64,000 nt of DNA from Streptomyces albogriseolus. GTDB taxonomy: Bacteria; Actinomycetota; Actinomycetes; Streptomycetales; Streptomycetaceae. Numbering within the stretch: position 1 is the first letter of the stretch; every line of letters starts with the position of its first letter. The stretch covers positions 47,576 to 111,575 of the forward strand of contig BMVA01000022.1 of the NCBI GenBank assembly GCA_014650475.1. Reading direction: 5' to 3'. This document shows positions 17,933 to 27,057 of this stretch, one piece after another. The notes below the pieces were generated by a model, which searched no databases, was not told where the DNA came from, and saw nothing but the letters and a program-made list of their open reading frames with translations. A program made the translations under genes and the position numbers.

Positions 17933-18775
17933 TCACTCCACGAACAGCCCGCGCGCCGCCGCCCGGGTGTCGAACTCCTCCAGCCGCGCCTGCGCGTCGG
18001 GCAGGTCGTCGCACATCGCCTCCAGCAGCACCCGCCCCAGCAGCATCGGCGCGCACGCGGTGTCGAACACCAGCGCCGTGCCGACGGCGGCCGGCAGCAG
18101 CAGGTCGGACACCTTGGCGACCGGCGCGAACGGCGAGTCGGCGACGGTGACGACGGTCAGCCCCGTCTCCTTGGCGTGGGCGAGCGCGTCGAGGACCTCG
18201 CGCGGATGCCGCGGCAGCGCGAAGCACAGCAGCGCCGAGGCCCCGGCCCGCACGGCCGCGTCGATCCGGTCGAGCAGCATCGTGCCGCCCTCGTTGAGCA
18301 GCCGTACGTCCGGGTGGACCTTGGCGGCGAAGTAGGCGAAGCCGTGCGCCTGGGCGGCGGCGGCCCGCAGGCCGAGCACGGGCAGCGGCCGGCTCTCCGC
18401 GAGCACCCGCCCCGCCCTCCGCACGGGCGCGGGGTCGGCCAGCACCTCCGCGAGATGCCGCAGGTTCTCGATCTCGGCCTCGACGGCCTGCTGGTACTCG
18501 TTGGACGAGCCGGTCTCCGGGGCGGGTTCGGCCGGCGCGACCTCGCGCAGGTGGCGGCGCAGCGCGGGGTAGCCGTCGAAGCCGAGGGCGACCGCGAACC
18601 GGGTCACGGACGGCTGGCTCACCCCGGCCAGTTCGGCCAGCTCCACGCTCGACAGGAACGGCACGTCGGCGGCGCGCCGCACCATGCTGTGGGCGATGCG
18701 CCGCTGGGTGGGCGTCAGCCGGTGCCCCTCGAAGAGCGCCTGGAGACGCGCCGCGGGGCTCTCGGTGCCGCTCAT
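17933..18775 (-). CDS. MurR/RpiR-family transcriptional regulator
   Basis: 280 aa. The N-terminal HTH_6 domain (about 10-80) contains LSSVELAELAGVSQPSVTRFAVALGFDGYPALRRHL. A SIS sugar-phosphate-binding domain (about 110-250) contains VLGLRAAAAQAHGFAYFAAKVH, ASALLCFALPRHPREVL and TVVTVADSP. ATG 18775 has GGGGGA upstream; the ORF form starting at 18808 is less likely. Family members respond to sugar or amino-sugar phosphates; the ligand here is unknown. It is divergent from the LCP gene, and no obvious sugar catabolic genes are adjacent. Confidence 0.88.
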   Translation of the reverse strand: MSGTESPAARLQALFEGHRLTPTQRRIAHSMVRRAADVPFLSSVELAELAGVSQPSVTRFAVALGFDGYPALRRHLREVAPAEPAPETGSSNEYQQAVEAEIENLRHLAEVLADPAPVRRAGRVLAESRPLPVLGLRAAAAQAHGFAYFAAKVHPDVRLLNEGGTMLLDRIDAAVRAGASALLCFALPRHPREVLDALAHAKETGLTVVTVADSPFAPVAKVSDLLLPAAVGTALVFDTACAPMLLGRVLLEAMCDDLPDAQARLEEFDTRAAARGLFVE

Positions 18776-18966
18776 GACCTGACTCCCCCTCGGCCGTCCC
18801 CGGCCCATTCATCCGTCGTGACTTCTGCATGCCGTTATACAGGCGAACGCCGCCCCGCGCCGGGCGGACGCCGTACCCGCACCGATCACGCCATGTCGTG
18901 CCTCCGGCGCCCTCTTCCCGGACACGTCCGGATCTCGACGATTTCGCCACGAGGTCCGCGCGCCCG

Positions 18967-18992
18967 GGAACGGCCGGATAGCGTACGGCGTC
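18967..18992 (+). promoter_or_regulatory. Candidate ECF-type promoter of the LCP gene
   Basis: GGAAC (18967-18971), 17 bp, CGTC (18989-18992), about 65 bp upstream of the GTG start. The AAC/CGTC pattern is that of extracytoplasmic-function sigma factors such as the envelope-stress factor SigE. The short motifs make chance occurrence possible. Confidence 0.35.
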
Positions 18993-19057
18993 GAACAAGT
19001 AAGCAATTTCGGACTCAGGTGCCCCACGGGGCACAGGGCGCAGGACGGGGTGGGGGC

Positions 19058-20764
19058 GTGGACGCGCAGAGTCGTGGGCGGGCGGAAGGGGCCGATCCCG
19101 CCGACCAGTGGGTGCTCAATCCGCAGACCGGTGACTACGAGCTGAGGCTGGACGGCGCCGCGCCGCCCCCGCCGCCCTCGGTCCCCCGGCAGCGCACCCC
19201 GCAGGCGCCCGGCCCGCGTCCCGGCGGCCCGCGCGAGCGTGAACCGGGCCCGCGCGACCGGGACGGCGACCCCGCCCCCGACGGCCCCCGCGACACCCAC
19301 CGCCGCGGCCGCAGGCAGCCGAAGAGGACCGGCAGGCGCAAGGCGCTGATGTGGACGGGGGGCGTCATGGGCCTGGTGCTCGTCGGCGGTTCGGCGTTCG
19401 CGTACTACTGGTACGACCGCCTGTACGGGAACATCGACACCGTCGACATCGGTGACGTCGGCAGCGCCGCGGTCCTCGGGGACGGCCCGGCCAACATCCT
19501 CGTCATCGGCAACGACGTCCGCACCGGCAAGGGCAACGAGGCGTACGGCAACCGGGACAACGTGACCGGGCACGCCGACACCACGCTCCTGTTCCACGTC
19601 GCCGGGGACCGGTCCAACGCCACGGTGGTGAGCATCCCCCGGGACCTGATGACCGAGATACCGGACTGCGAGACCCGGCAGTCCGACGGCTCGACGAAGA
19701 CGATCCCCGGCTCGGAGGGCACCACCCGGTTCAACGAGTCCTACGGCGTCGGGGGCCGCGACCCCGGCTGCACCATGCGCACGGTCGAGGAGCTGACCGG
19801 CCTGGACGTGGACCACTTCATGATGTTCGACTTCAACGCCGTCAAGACGCTGTCCACGGCGGTCGGCGGCGTCGAGGTGTGCCTGGAGAAGCCGCTGAAG
19901 GACACGGACGGCGGCACGAACCTCGACCTCCCGGAAGGAAAGAGCACCATCCAGGGCGAGGAGGCCCTGTCGTTCCTGCGCAACCGGCACGGGCTGAAGA
20001 ACGAGAGCGACCTGGACCGGATCGGAATGCAGCAGAAGTTCGTCGCGTCGATGCTGCGCCGGCTCAAGGAGGACACGCTCAGCAGCCCGTCGAAGATGCT
20101 GGACGTCGCCGACGCGGCCACCAAGTCCCTCACCGTGGACCAGGGCATCGGCAGCCCCACCAAGCTGCTCACCCTCGCCAAGGAGCTCGGCAAGATCGAC
20201 CTGAAGAACATCACCCTGATGACGCTCCCGGTGGTCGACAACCCGGCCGAGCCCACTCCCGTCACCGTGGTCCCGGACCCGGTGAAGGCGCCGCAGGTGT
20301 TCTCCATGCTCCAGGACGACGTGTCGTTCACCGAGGTGAAGAAGCAGCAGAAGAAGGCCAGGGACAAGCAGGCCGCGCTGCTGAACGGACCGCGGGCCGA
20401 GGCGTCCGCCGTGCGCGTCGACGTCCTCAACGGCGGCGGCCCGCAGGGCGCGGCCGGGGAGACGGTCGCCTGGCTGCGGAACAGCGAGGGGGTGTCCCGC
20501 TCGGCGAACCAGGGCAACGCCCCCGCGAAGGCCGCCCGCACCCAGCTCGTCTACGCCCCGGACCAGGCCGACCAGGCGCGCAAGCTCGCCGACCTGATGG
20601 GCCTGCCCGCCGCCGCGATGAAGCCCTCCGCGGAGGCCGGCGGCGACGGGCCGATGACGCTGACCCTCGGCCCCGACTTCAAGAAGGCCGGGGTGCCGGT
20701 CGCGACACCGAAGAAGGTCGACGTCCCGCAGTCCCGGGCCGACGAGAAGATGTGCAAGGGCTGA
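19058..20764 (+). CDS. LytR-CpsA-Psr (LCP) family glycopolymer ligase
   Basis: Membrane-anchored phosphotransferase, 568 aa, that attaches wall teichoic or related polymers to peptidoglycan. A long Pro/Arg-rich cytoplasmic tail (1-95) precedes one transmembrane helix (about 97-117). The LCP domain shows VIGNDVRTGKG, GHADTTLLFHV, VVSIPRDLMTEIPDC and FLRNRHGLKNESDLDRIGMQQ. A C-terminal LytR_C domain follows (about 405-500, starting VRVDVLNGGGPQGAAGE). The GTG at 19058 is used because extension upstream runs into the promoter. It is divergent from the RpiR regulator. Confidence 0.93.
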   Translation: MDAQSRGRAEGADPADQWVLNPQTGDYELRLDGAAPPPPPSVPRQRTPQAPGPRPGGPREREPGPRDRDGDPAPDGPRDTHRRGRRQPKRTGRRKALMWTGGVMGLVLVGGSAFAYYWYDRLYGNIDTVDIGDVGSAAVLGDGPANILVIGNDVRTGKGNEAYGNRDNVTGHADTTLLFHVAGDRSNATVVSIPRDLMTEIPDCETRQSDGSTKTIPGSEGTTRFNESYGVGGRDPGCTMRTVEELTGLDVDHFMMFDFNAVKTLSTAVGGVEVCLEKPLKDTDGGTNLDLPEGKSTIQGEEALSFLRNRHGLKNESDLDRIGMQQKFVASMLRRLKEDTLSSPSKMLDVADAATKSLTVDQGIGSPTKLLTLAKELGKIDLKNITLMTLPVVDNPAEPTPVTVVPDPVKAPQVFSMLQDDVSFTEVKKQQKKARDKQAALLNGPRAEASAVRVDVLNGGGPQGAAGETVAWLRNSEGVSRSANQGNAPAKAARTQLVYAPDQADQARKLADLMGLPAAAMKPSAEAGGDGPMTLTLGPDFKKAGVPVATPKKVDVPQSRADEKMCKG

Positions 20765-20866
20765 CACGGACGGTGTGCGAGCGCTGAGCGACGGCGGCCG
20801 GCCCCAGGACGGGAACGGGGGCTACCCCCAGTGCGGGCGGGCCCCCGCGTGCCTACCTTGTGAGGC

Positions 20867-21301
20867 ATGACCGGAATGGACGCGCGGGACGCCGAGCTGA
20901 AGAAGGAACTCCACGCCTCCCTGCAGGCCCGCAGGGAACTGGGCGAGGACTACGAGTCCGCCCTCGTCGACTCGTTCCTGGAGAAGGTCGACCAGCGCAT
21001 CGACGGCGCCGTGGAGCGCCGGGTGCGCCGGCAACTGGCCGAGCGGCAGCTGACGTCCGCCCGGGACGCGCGGGCGCCGAAGGCCACGGACTCCTGGGGC
21101 GAGCGGTTCGGCTTCGGGATCGTGTCGCTGGTGCTCGCGGTGCCGCTGTCCGCGATCGGCGGGGGCGTGGCCGGTCTGCCCGGCCTGCTGGTCGCCTGGG
21201 CGGGGATCGTCGGCGTGAACGTCGTCCAGGTCGTGCGCGGCAACCCGGGGCTGTTCCGGGGCCGTCGCTCCGCACGGGACGACGACGCCTGGGAGGACTG
21301 A
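20867..21301 (+). CDS. Hypothetical small membrane protein
   Basis: 144 aa, no recognised family name. The N-terminal half (1-65) is a charged helical region (LKKELHASLQARRELGEDYE..FLEKVDQRIDGAVERRVRRQL), likely a coiled coil. Two hydrophobic helices follow at about 86-103 and 105-124, then a short charged tail. It resembles the general layout of conserved actinobacterial proteins that pair a helical dimeriser with a two-helix anchor. It starts 102 bp after the LCP stop and could be cotranscribed with it. ATG 20867 or 20876. Confidence 0.65.
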   Translation: MTGMDARDAELKKELHASLQARRELGEDYESALVDSFLEKVDQRIDGAVERRVRRQLAERQLTSARDARAPKATDSWGERFGFGIVSLVLAVPLSAIGGGVAGLPGLLVAWAGIVGVNVVQVVRGNPGLFRGRRSARDDDAWED

Positions 21302-21762
21302 GCCGCACGGGGAAAGTTGTGCGCGGGGACCGCCGCACCCCCGTTGCCGGGGGGCGGGACGACGGCGGTCCCCGCGAACACGCGCTCCGCCAGGGGCGTA
21401 GTGCGTTGCACAGGCGTCCACAGAGGTCCGGGAGCCGCTCCGGAGGTCCTTCGACGCCGTGTGGCCGTCGGCCGGAACGGGGAGCCGCTCCCGTCCCGCC
21501 GACATCCACCACTGTGCCGGAGCCGTGTTAACCGAGTGCTGCGCGGGCGTGACGTGCTCGTACCACTTCCGCGAAGCGCACGGCCGCCACCCCCGCGCGG
21601 GACCGACCGCACCCCTTCGGGACGCGGTCACCGCAGCACCCTCAGGGGCGCGGGGAACTGCGCGCCAAGCCCCCACCCCGCCGCGGACGGCATCGAACCG
21701 CACCCTCAGGGGCGCGGGGAACTGCGCGACCAGCCACCCGCCCTGCCGCGGCGACGGCTTCC
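21302..21762. other. Intergenic interval with hairpin and two dispersed repeats
   Basis: 461 bp between convergent genes. It has a 14-bp-stem hairpin (21322-21335 with 21363-21376) that probably terminates the upstream gene. Two identical 28-bp GC-rich repeats lie at 21637-21664 and 21701-21728. No supported gene. Confidence 0.6.
21637..21728. repeat. Two copies of a dispersed GC-rich repeat
   Basis: Identical 28-bp copies at 21637-21664 and 21701-21728 share the core GGGGCGCGGGGAACTGCGCG. The same core, inverted, recurs at 44617-44820 and as a variant near 7245. This is a repeat family found in intergenic DNA of many Streptomyces. Confidence 0.75.
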
Positions 21763-23151
21763 TCAGGCGCCGGTCCTGGCGAGGAAGGACAGCAGGTCCT
21801 GACGGCTGACCACACCGGTCGGCTTGCCCTCGACCAGCACGATCGCCGCGTCCGCCTTGCCCAGCACGGCCATCAGGTCCGCCACCGGCTCACCGGAGCC
21901 GACCTGCGGCAGCGGCGCGGACATGTGCTTCTCCAGCGGGTCGTCGAGCGAGGCGCTCTTGCTGAACAGCGCGTCCAGCAGCTCGCGTTCCACCACCGAG
22001 CCGACGACCTCGGCGGCCATCACGTCCGGGTGGCCCGCGCCCGGCTTGACGACCGGCATCTGCGAGACGCCGTACTCGCGCAGCACCTCGATGGCCTGGC
22101 CGACGGTCTCGTCGGGGTGCATGTGGACGAGGGACGGGATGTGGCCGCCCTCCTTGTCGTCCAGGACGTCGGCGACGCGCGCGCTCGGGCCGCTGTCCTC
22201 GAGGAAGCCGTAGTCGGCCATCCACTCGTCGTTGAAGATCTTGCTGAGGTAGCCGCGGCCGCTGTCCGGCAGCAGCACGACGACGACGTCGTCCTCGCCG
22301 AGCCGGGAGGCCACCTCCAGCGCCGCCACGACCGCCATGCCGCAGGAGCCGCCGACCAGCAGGCCCTCCTCCTTGGCGAGCCGGCGGGTCATCTGGAAGG
22401 AGTCCTTGTCGGAGACGGCGACGATCTCGTCCGCGACGTCACGGTCGTAGGCGGTCGGCCAGAAGTCCTCGCCGACGCCCTCCACCAGGTACGGACGGCC
22501 GGAGCCGCCGGAGTACACCGAGCCCTCGGGGTCCGCGCCGATGACCTTGACGCGGCCGTCGCTGGCCTCCTTGAGGTAGCGGCCGGTGCCGGAGATGGTG
22601 CCGCCGGTGCCGACGCCGGCCACGAAGTGGGTGATCTTCCCCTCGGTCTGCTCCCACAGCTCGGGGCCGGTGGAGTGGTAGTGCGACAGGGGGTTGTTCG
22701 GGTTGGAGTACTGGTCCGGCTTCCACGCCCCGGGCGTCTCACGGACCAGCCGGTCGGAGACGTTGTAGTAGGAGTCGGGGTGCTCGGGGGCCACGGCCGT
22801 GGGGCAGACGACGACCTCGGCGCCGTACGCGCGCAGGACGTTGATCTTGTCCGTGGACACCTTGTCCGGGCAGACGAAGATGCACTTGTAGCCCTTCTGC
22901 TGGGCCACGATGGCGAGTCCGACGCCGGTGTTGCCGCTGGTCGGCTCGACGATCGTGCCGCCCGGCTTCAGCTCCCCGCTCTTCTCCGCCGCCTCGATCA
23001 TGCGCAGGGCGATGCGGTCCTTCACGGAGCCGCCCGGGTTGAAGTACTCCACCTTGGCCAGGACGGTGGCCCTGATGCCCTTGGTCACGCTGTTGAGCCG
23101 CACCAGCGGGGTGTTGCCGACGAGGCTGATCATCGAGTCGTGGAATTGCAC
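21763..23151 (-). CDS. Cystathionine beta-synthase
   Basis: PLP enzyme, 462 aa, condensing homocysteine with serine in transsulfuration. Seen: NTPLVRLN, NPGGSVKDR (PLP lysine), EPTSGNTGVGLA, GTGGTISGTGRYLKE (phosphate loop) and LPDSGRGYLSK. Two C-terminal CBS domains (about 330-460, HIPSLVHMHPDETVGQAIEVL and PTGVVSRQDLLSFL) set it apart from plain cysteine synthases. The N-terminal haem domain of animal CBS is absent, as in other bacteria. The GTG at 23149-23151 has GGAG 8 nt upstream. Divergent from the SGNH hydrolase. Confidence 0.92.
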   Translation of the reverse strand: MQFHDSMISLVGNTPLVRLNSVTKGIRATVLAKVEYFNPGGSVKDRIALRMIEAAEKSGELKPGGTIVEPTSGNTGVGLAIVAQQKGYKCIFVCPDKVSTDKINVLRAYGAEVVVCPTAVAPEHPDSYYNVSDRLVRETPGAWKPDQYSNPNNPLSHYHSTGPELWEQTEGKITHFVAGVGTGGTISGTGRYLKEASDGRVKVIGADPEGSVYSGGSGRPYLVEGVGEDFWPTAYDRDVADEIVAVSDKDSFQMTRRLAKEEGLLVGGSCGMAVVAALEVASRLGEDDVVVVLLPDSGRGYLSKIFNDEWMADYGFLEDSGPSARVADVLDDKEGGHIPSLVHMHPDETVGQAIEVLREYGVSQMPVVKPGAGHPDVMAAEVVGSVVERELLDALFSKSASLDDPLEKHMSAPLPQVGSGEPVADLMAVLGKADAAIVLVEGKPTGVVSRQDLLSFLARTGA

Positions 23152-23314
23152 CGTTGTCTCCGGATGCTGCAAAAGATGTGGTCGTGGTGGTGATGCCAGC
23201 CTAGGCCCTTCCCGGAGCCGGACCCGGCCGGGTCGTTCACTCCCCGTCGGGATTGGACCACCGTCCGTACGGGGCAAGCACTGGGTGTACGGCTACGAGG
23301 AGGTGGCGGCGGGC

Positions 23315-24343
23315 ATGACGGGCATGGCGAGGGCGCGGGTGGCCCGGCGTATCGCGGCCGGCGCCGCGTACGGCGGCGGGGGAATCGGGCTGGCCGGCGC
23401 GGCGGCCGTGGGGCTGCTGCTGGCGGAGGCGCAGCTGGCCCGGCGCCGGGTGGGCAACGGCACGACTCCGCACGTGCCCAACGCGGACGGGCTGTACGGC
23501 GCCTCGTACACGGTGCCGGGCGAGCCGGCGCTGCGGCTGACGATGCTGGGCGACTCCACCGCCGCCGGACAGGGCGTGCACCGGGCCGGGCAGACGCCGG
23601 GCGCGCTGCTCGCCGCCGGGGTGGCGGCGATCGCGGAGCGCCCGGTGGGGCTGTCCACGGTCGCGCTGCCCGGGGCCCGCTCGGACGACCTGGACCGGCA
23701 GGTGAGCCTGGCGCTGGCGGACCCGTCGCGGGTGCCGGACATCTGCGTGATCATGATCGGCGCCAACGACGTCACCCACCGCATGCCGCCCACCCGGTCC
23801 GTGCGCCACCTCGCCGCGGCGGTGCGCCGGCTGCGGACGGCCGGCGCGGAGGTGGTGGTCGGCACGTGCCCGGATCTCGGCACGATCGAGCCGGTGCAGC
23901 AGCCGCTGCGCTGGCTGGCCCGCCGCGCCTCGCGGCAGCTCGCCGCCGCGCAGACGATCGGCGCGGTCGAGCAGGGCGGGCGCACGGTGTCGCTGGGCGA
24001 CCTGCTGGGCCCGGAGTTCGCGGCGAACCCGCGAGAGCTGTTCGGCCCGGACAGCTACCACCCCTCGGCGGAGGGGTACGCGACGGCGGCGATGGCGGTG
24101 CTGCCGACGGTGTGCGCGGCGCTGGGCCTGTGGCCTGCGGACGAGGAGCGGCCGGACGCCGCCCGCCGGGAGGGCTTCCTGCCGGTGGCACGGGCCGCGG
24201 CGGAGGCCGCCTCGGAAGCGGGCACGGAAGTCACCGCGGCGATGCCGACGGGTCCGCGCGGCGCCTGGGCCCTTCTCAAGCGTCGGCGCAGGCGCCGGGT
24301 GACGGAGTCCGAACCGGAACCGACGACACAGCCGTCGCCGTAG
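23315..24343 (+). CDS. SGNH/GDSL-family hydrolase, membrane anchored
   Basis: 342 aa. An N-terminal signal/anchor (about 12-38, AGAAYGGGGIGLAGAAAVGLLLAEAQLA) suggests export or membrane attachment. The hydrolase domain has block I LGDSTAAGQG (nucleophile Ser), block III IGANDVT and block V DSYHPSAEGYATAA (catalytic Asp/His). It may be a lipase, esterase or wall de-acetylase; the sequence does not tell. A basic C-terminal KRRRRRRVTE stretch is unusual for an exported protein and may indicate an inside-facing tail. GGAGGT lies 10 nt before ATG 23315. Confidence 0.85.
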   Translation: MTGMARARVARRIAAGAAYGGGGIGLAGAAAVGLLLAEAQLARRRVGNGTTPHVPNADGLYGASYTVPGEPALRLTMLGDSTAAGQGVHRAGQTPGALLAAGVAAIAERPVGLSTVALPGARSDDLDRQVSLALADPSRVPDICVIMIGANDVTHRMPPTRSVRHLAAAVRRLRTAGAEVVVGTCPDLGTIEPVQQPLRWLARRASRQLAAAQTIGAVEQGGRTVSLGDLLGPEFAANPRELFGPDSYHPSAEGYATAAMAVLPTVCAALGLWPADEERPDAARREGFLPVARAAAEAASEAGTEVTAAMPTGPRGAWALLKRRRRRRVTESEPEPTTQPSP

Positions 24344-24778
24344 CCTTCGGCGCGGCCCCCCGGAACCCACCGGAGCAACCCAGGACGACGCCGGGCCCGA
24401 CCCCCGCCCCCTGCGCCCACCCGTGCCGGCCGGGGCATACGCCCCTCGGGGCGCGGGAAGGGCGGGGCGTGTCCGCCTTGCCCGGCAGCGGGATCGGTGC
24501 GGGTGCGTCTCCGGCCGCGCCGTCCGCGCCCACCCGTGCCGCCCCGGTCGGCACGCATGCCCGCAGAGGGTCGGGGCCGCTGTGCCCGTCCGGGGCACCC
24601 CCCAGCCGCCGAACAAAGCAAGCGCTTAGACAGTTGCGGTCCATGTCACACCGCGACACGCGTGACCGGGCGCATACGGACGGGTAACTTCCCAACAGGC
24701 GCCGCACCAACCCGCCGGTATGCCCGCCCGCGCCCGACCGCCGAGCGCTACGCCGCCGCCTCTCACTCTGGAGCCGTG
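24344..24778. other. Long leader region upstream of the thiolase
   Basis: 435 bp without a supported gene. It contains a 15-bp direct repeat (24414-24428 and 24526-24540, GC-rich), a palindrome at 24617-24630, and the thiolase promoter region. ORFs across it have no start signals. Confidence 0.45.
24617..24630. promoter_or_regulatory. Candidate TetR-type operator upstream of the thiolase
   Basis: AGCAAGCGCTTAGA, centred on the palindrome AAGCGCTT, resembles the KstR2/FadR-type box AnCAAGnnCTTGnT with two mismatches. It is about 150 bp upstream of a thiolase gene, a plausible target for a lipid-responsive repressor. Confidence 0.35.
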
Positions 24779-25999
24779 ATGCCCGAAGCCGTGATCGTTT
24801 CCGCCGCCCGCTCCCCCATCGGGCGCGCCTTCAAGGGCTCGCTCAAGGACCTGCGGCCGGACGACCTGACCGCCACGATCATCCAGGCGGCCCTCGCCAA
24901 GGTCCCCGAGCTGGACCCGCGGGACATCGACGACCTGATGCTCGGCTGCGGTCTGCCCGGCGGCGAGCAGGGCAACAACCTCGGCCGGATCGTCGCCGTG
25001 CAGATGGGCATGGACCACCTCCCCGGCTGCACGGTCACCCGCTACTGCTCCTCCTCGCTGCAGACCTCCCGGATGGCGCTGCACGCGATCAAGGCCGGCG
25101 AGGGCGACGTCTTCATCTCGGCCGGCGTCGAGACGGTCTCGCGTTTCGTGAAGGGCAACTCCGACAGCCTCCCGGACACGCGCAACCCGCTGTTCGCCGA
25201 GGCCGAGGCCCGCACCGCCGCCGTCGCCGAGTCCGAGGGCTCTACCTGGCACGACCCGCGCGAGGACGGCCTGGTGCCCGACCCGTACATCGCGATGGGC
25301 CAGACCGCGGAGAACCTGGCCCGCTGGAAGGGCGTCACCCGCCAGGAGATGGACGAGTTCGGCGTCCGCTCGCAGAACCTCGCCGAGGAAGCCATCAAGA
25401 ACGGCTTCTGGGAGCGCGAGATCACCCCGGTGACGCTGCCCGACGGAACCGTCGTCAGCAAGGACGACGGTCCGCGCCCCGGCGTGACCATGGAGGGCGT
25501 CGCGGGTCTGAAGCCGGTCTTCCGCCCGGACGGACTCGTCACCGCCGGCAACTGCTGCCCGCTCAACGACGGCGCCGCCGCGCTCGTCATCATGAGCGAC
25601 ACCAAGGCCCGCGAGCTGGGCCTGACCCCGCTGGCCCGGATCGTGTCCACCGGCGTCTCCGGCCTCTCCCCGGAGATCATGGGCCTCGGCCCGGTCGAGG
25701 CGAGCAAGCAGGCCCTGAAGCGGGCCGGCCTGACCGTCGGCGACATCGACCTGTTCGAGATCAACGAGGCGTTCGCCGCCCAGGTGATCCCGTCCTACCA
25801 GGACCTGGGCATCCCGCTGGAGAAGCTGAACGTCAACGGCGGCGCCATCGCCGTCGGCCACCCCTTCGGCATGACCGGCGCCCGCATCACCGGCACGCTC
25901 ATCAACTCCCTGCAGTTCCACGACAAGCAGTTCGGCCTGGAGACCATGTGCGTCGGCGGCGGGCAGGGCATGGCGATGGTCGTCGAGCGCCTGAGCTGA
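24779..25999 (+). CDS. Acetyl-CoA C-acyltransferase (thiolase)
   Basis: Thiolase, 406 aa, either degradative beta-oxidation or acetoacetyl-CoA forming. Seen: the acyl-enzyme cysteine in TVTRYCSSSLQTSRMA, FEINEAFAAQ, the catalytic histidine in NGGAIAVGHPFGMTGAR, and the second cysteine in ETMCVGGGQGMAMV. ATG 24779 has GGAG 5 nt upstream; a GTG one codon earlier is possible. It stands alone with its own terminator. Chain-length preference cannot be read from the sequence. Confidence 0.92.
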   Translation: MPEAVIVSAARSPIGRAFKGSLKDLRPDDLTATIIQAALAKVPELDPRDIDDLMLGCGLPGGEQGNNLGRIVAVQMGMDHLPGCTVTRYCSSSLQTSRMALHAIKAGEGDVFISAGVETVSRFVKGNSDSLPDTRNPLFAEAEARTAAVAESEGSTWHDPREDGLVPDPYIAMGQTAENLARWKGVTRQEMDEFGVRSQNLAEEAIKNGFWEREITPVTLPDGTVVSKDDGPRPGVTMEGVAGLKPVFRPDGLVTAGNCCPLNDGAAALVIMSDTKARELGLTPLARIVSTGVSGLSPEIMGLGPVEASKQALKRAGLTVGDIDLFEINEAFAAQVIPSYQDLGIPLEKLNVNGGAIAVGHPFGMTGARITGTLINSLQFHDKQFGLETMCVGGGQGMAMVVERLS

Positions 26000-26046
26000 C
26001 CATCGGGCACCGCTGAGTGACCGTGGCGGCACACCGCGTGAGAATC

Positions 26047-26082
26047 CGGCCCGGCGCCCCCGTTCCCGGGGGTGCCGGGCCG
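26047..26082 (+). terminator. Terminator after the thiolase
   Basis: 16-bp stem (26047-26062 with 26067-26082, one G-T pair), 4-nt loop, then TTCTGT. Confidence 0.8.
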
Positions 26083-26278
26083 TTCTGTGATCCAAATTCC
26101 CCCAGGATGTGACCTACGCCTCGCGGGCGGGGTATCCGCGCAGGTCAAGGAAGCCGCACCAGGCGTCCACACCCCACCGGACTGTCCGATTCGTGACGTT
26201 ACGCACTGACAGATGGTTAGTCCGCCCTTCAAGCTGATGTAGGAAGTCGGGGGTCGACTGTGAACCGGGAGTACGTCA

Positions 26279-27055
26279 GTGAGCGCCATGCCGATCGCCC
26301 TGCTGATCACCACGGCCGCCACCGGCGCCGTGGGCGTCGCCGTCCTGCGCAGCGTGCTGGTGCTGCGCCGACAGGTCGCGGCACTGCACACCGAGCTGGC
26401 CAGGAGCCGGACCACGGGCCGTGCCCAGGTCCCGCCCGCCCGCTCGGCCGGGCCGGACGAGATACGCGCCGCGGTCGCGGAGGCGCTCGCCGAGGAGCGG
26501 GAGCGCGAGCTGGCCGAGGCGCGGGCGTTCTGGGCCGCCCAGGAGGCCCGTGACGCCTCCGACGGCCCGTCCCTGCTGGGTCTGCCCGACAGCGAGCTGT
26601 TCCTGCCCCGGCAGGCCGATTTCGCGGGCCTGGAGCCGGTCGCCGAGTCCGGCGCCGACGCCGAGGAGCACGCCGGCGACTCCCCCGAGCTGGCCGCGGC
26701 CCGTCGCCGTCACCCCTCGCACCCGGACTTCGTGCCGCACTCCTCGCCGGTCGTGAGCGGCCACGAGCGCACGGTGGAGGTGCTGGAGGAGCTGGCGGCC
26801 GAGCGCACCGAGCTGACCGACGTCCGGCCCGGCCCGCTGGGCACCCTGGACGTGTACGTGTTCGCCGACGGCACCACGCTGTGCATGACGCCGGGCCACC
26901 GCGAGACCGCGGACCGGCTGGCCGAGGCGCTGCGGGCGGGCGAGAGGCCGTTCCTGCTGGGCGGCTCCGGCATCTCCGGGGCGTACACGCTGACATTCTC
27001 CTGTGGCGAGGACAGCGTCTACATCCTCGCGGACCGCGTCATCGCGTCGCTGTAG
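26279..27055 (+). CDS. Hypothetical membrane-anchored protein
   Basis: 258 aa, family not recognised. One N-terminal transmembrane helix (about 5-28), then a charged helical stretch rich in Glu and Arg (about 60-95, EAARAEERERELAEARA type), a flexible acidic linker, and a globular C-terminal part from about 165 (HERTVEVLEELAAERTELTDVRPGPLGTLDVYVFADGTTLCMTPGH). GTG 26279 has GGGAG 7 nt upstream. Convergent with the next gene, only 2 bp apart. Confidence 0.65.
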   Translation: MSAMPIALLITTAATGAVGVAVLRSVLVLRRQVAALHTELARSRTTGRAQVPPARSAGPDEIRAAVAEALAEERERELAEARAFWAAQEARDASDGPSLLGLPDSELFLPRQADFAGLEPVAESGADAEEHAGDSPELAAARRRHPSHPDFVPHSSPVVSGHERTVEVLEELAAERTELTDVRPGPLGTLDVYVFADGTTLCMTPGHRETADRLAEALRAGERPFLLGGSGISGAYTLTFSCGEDSVYILADRVIASL

Positions 27056-27057
27056 GG

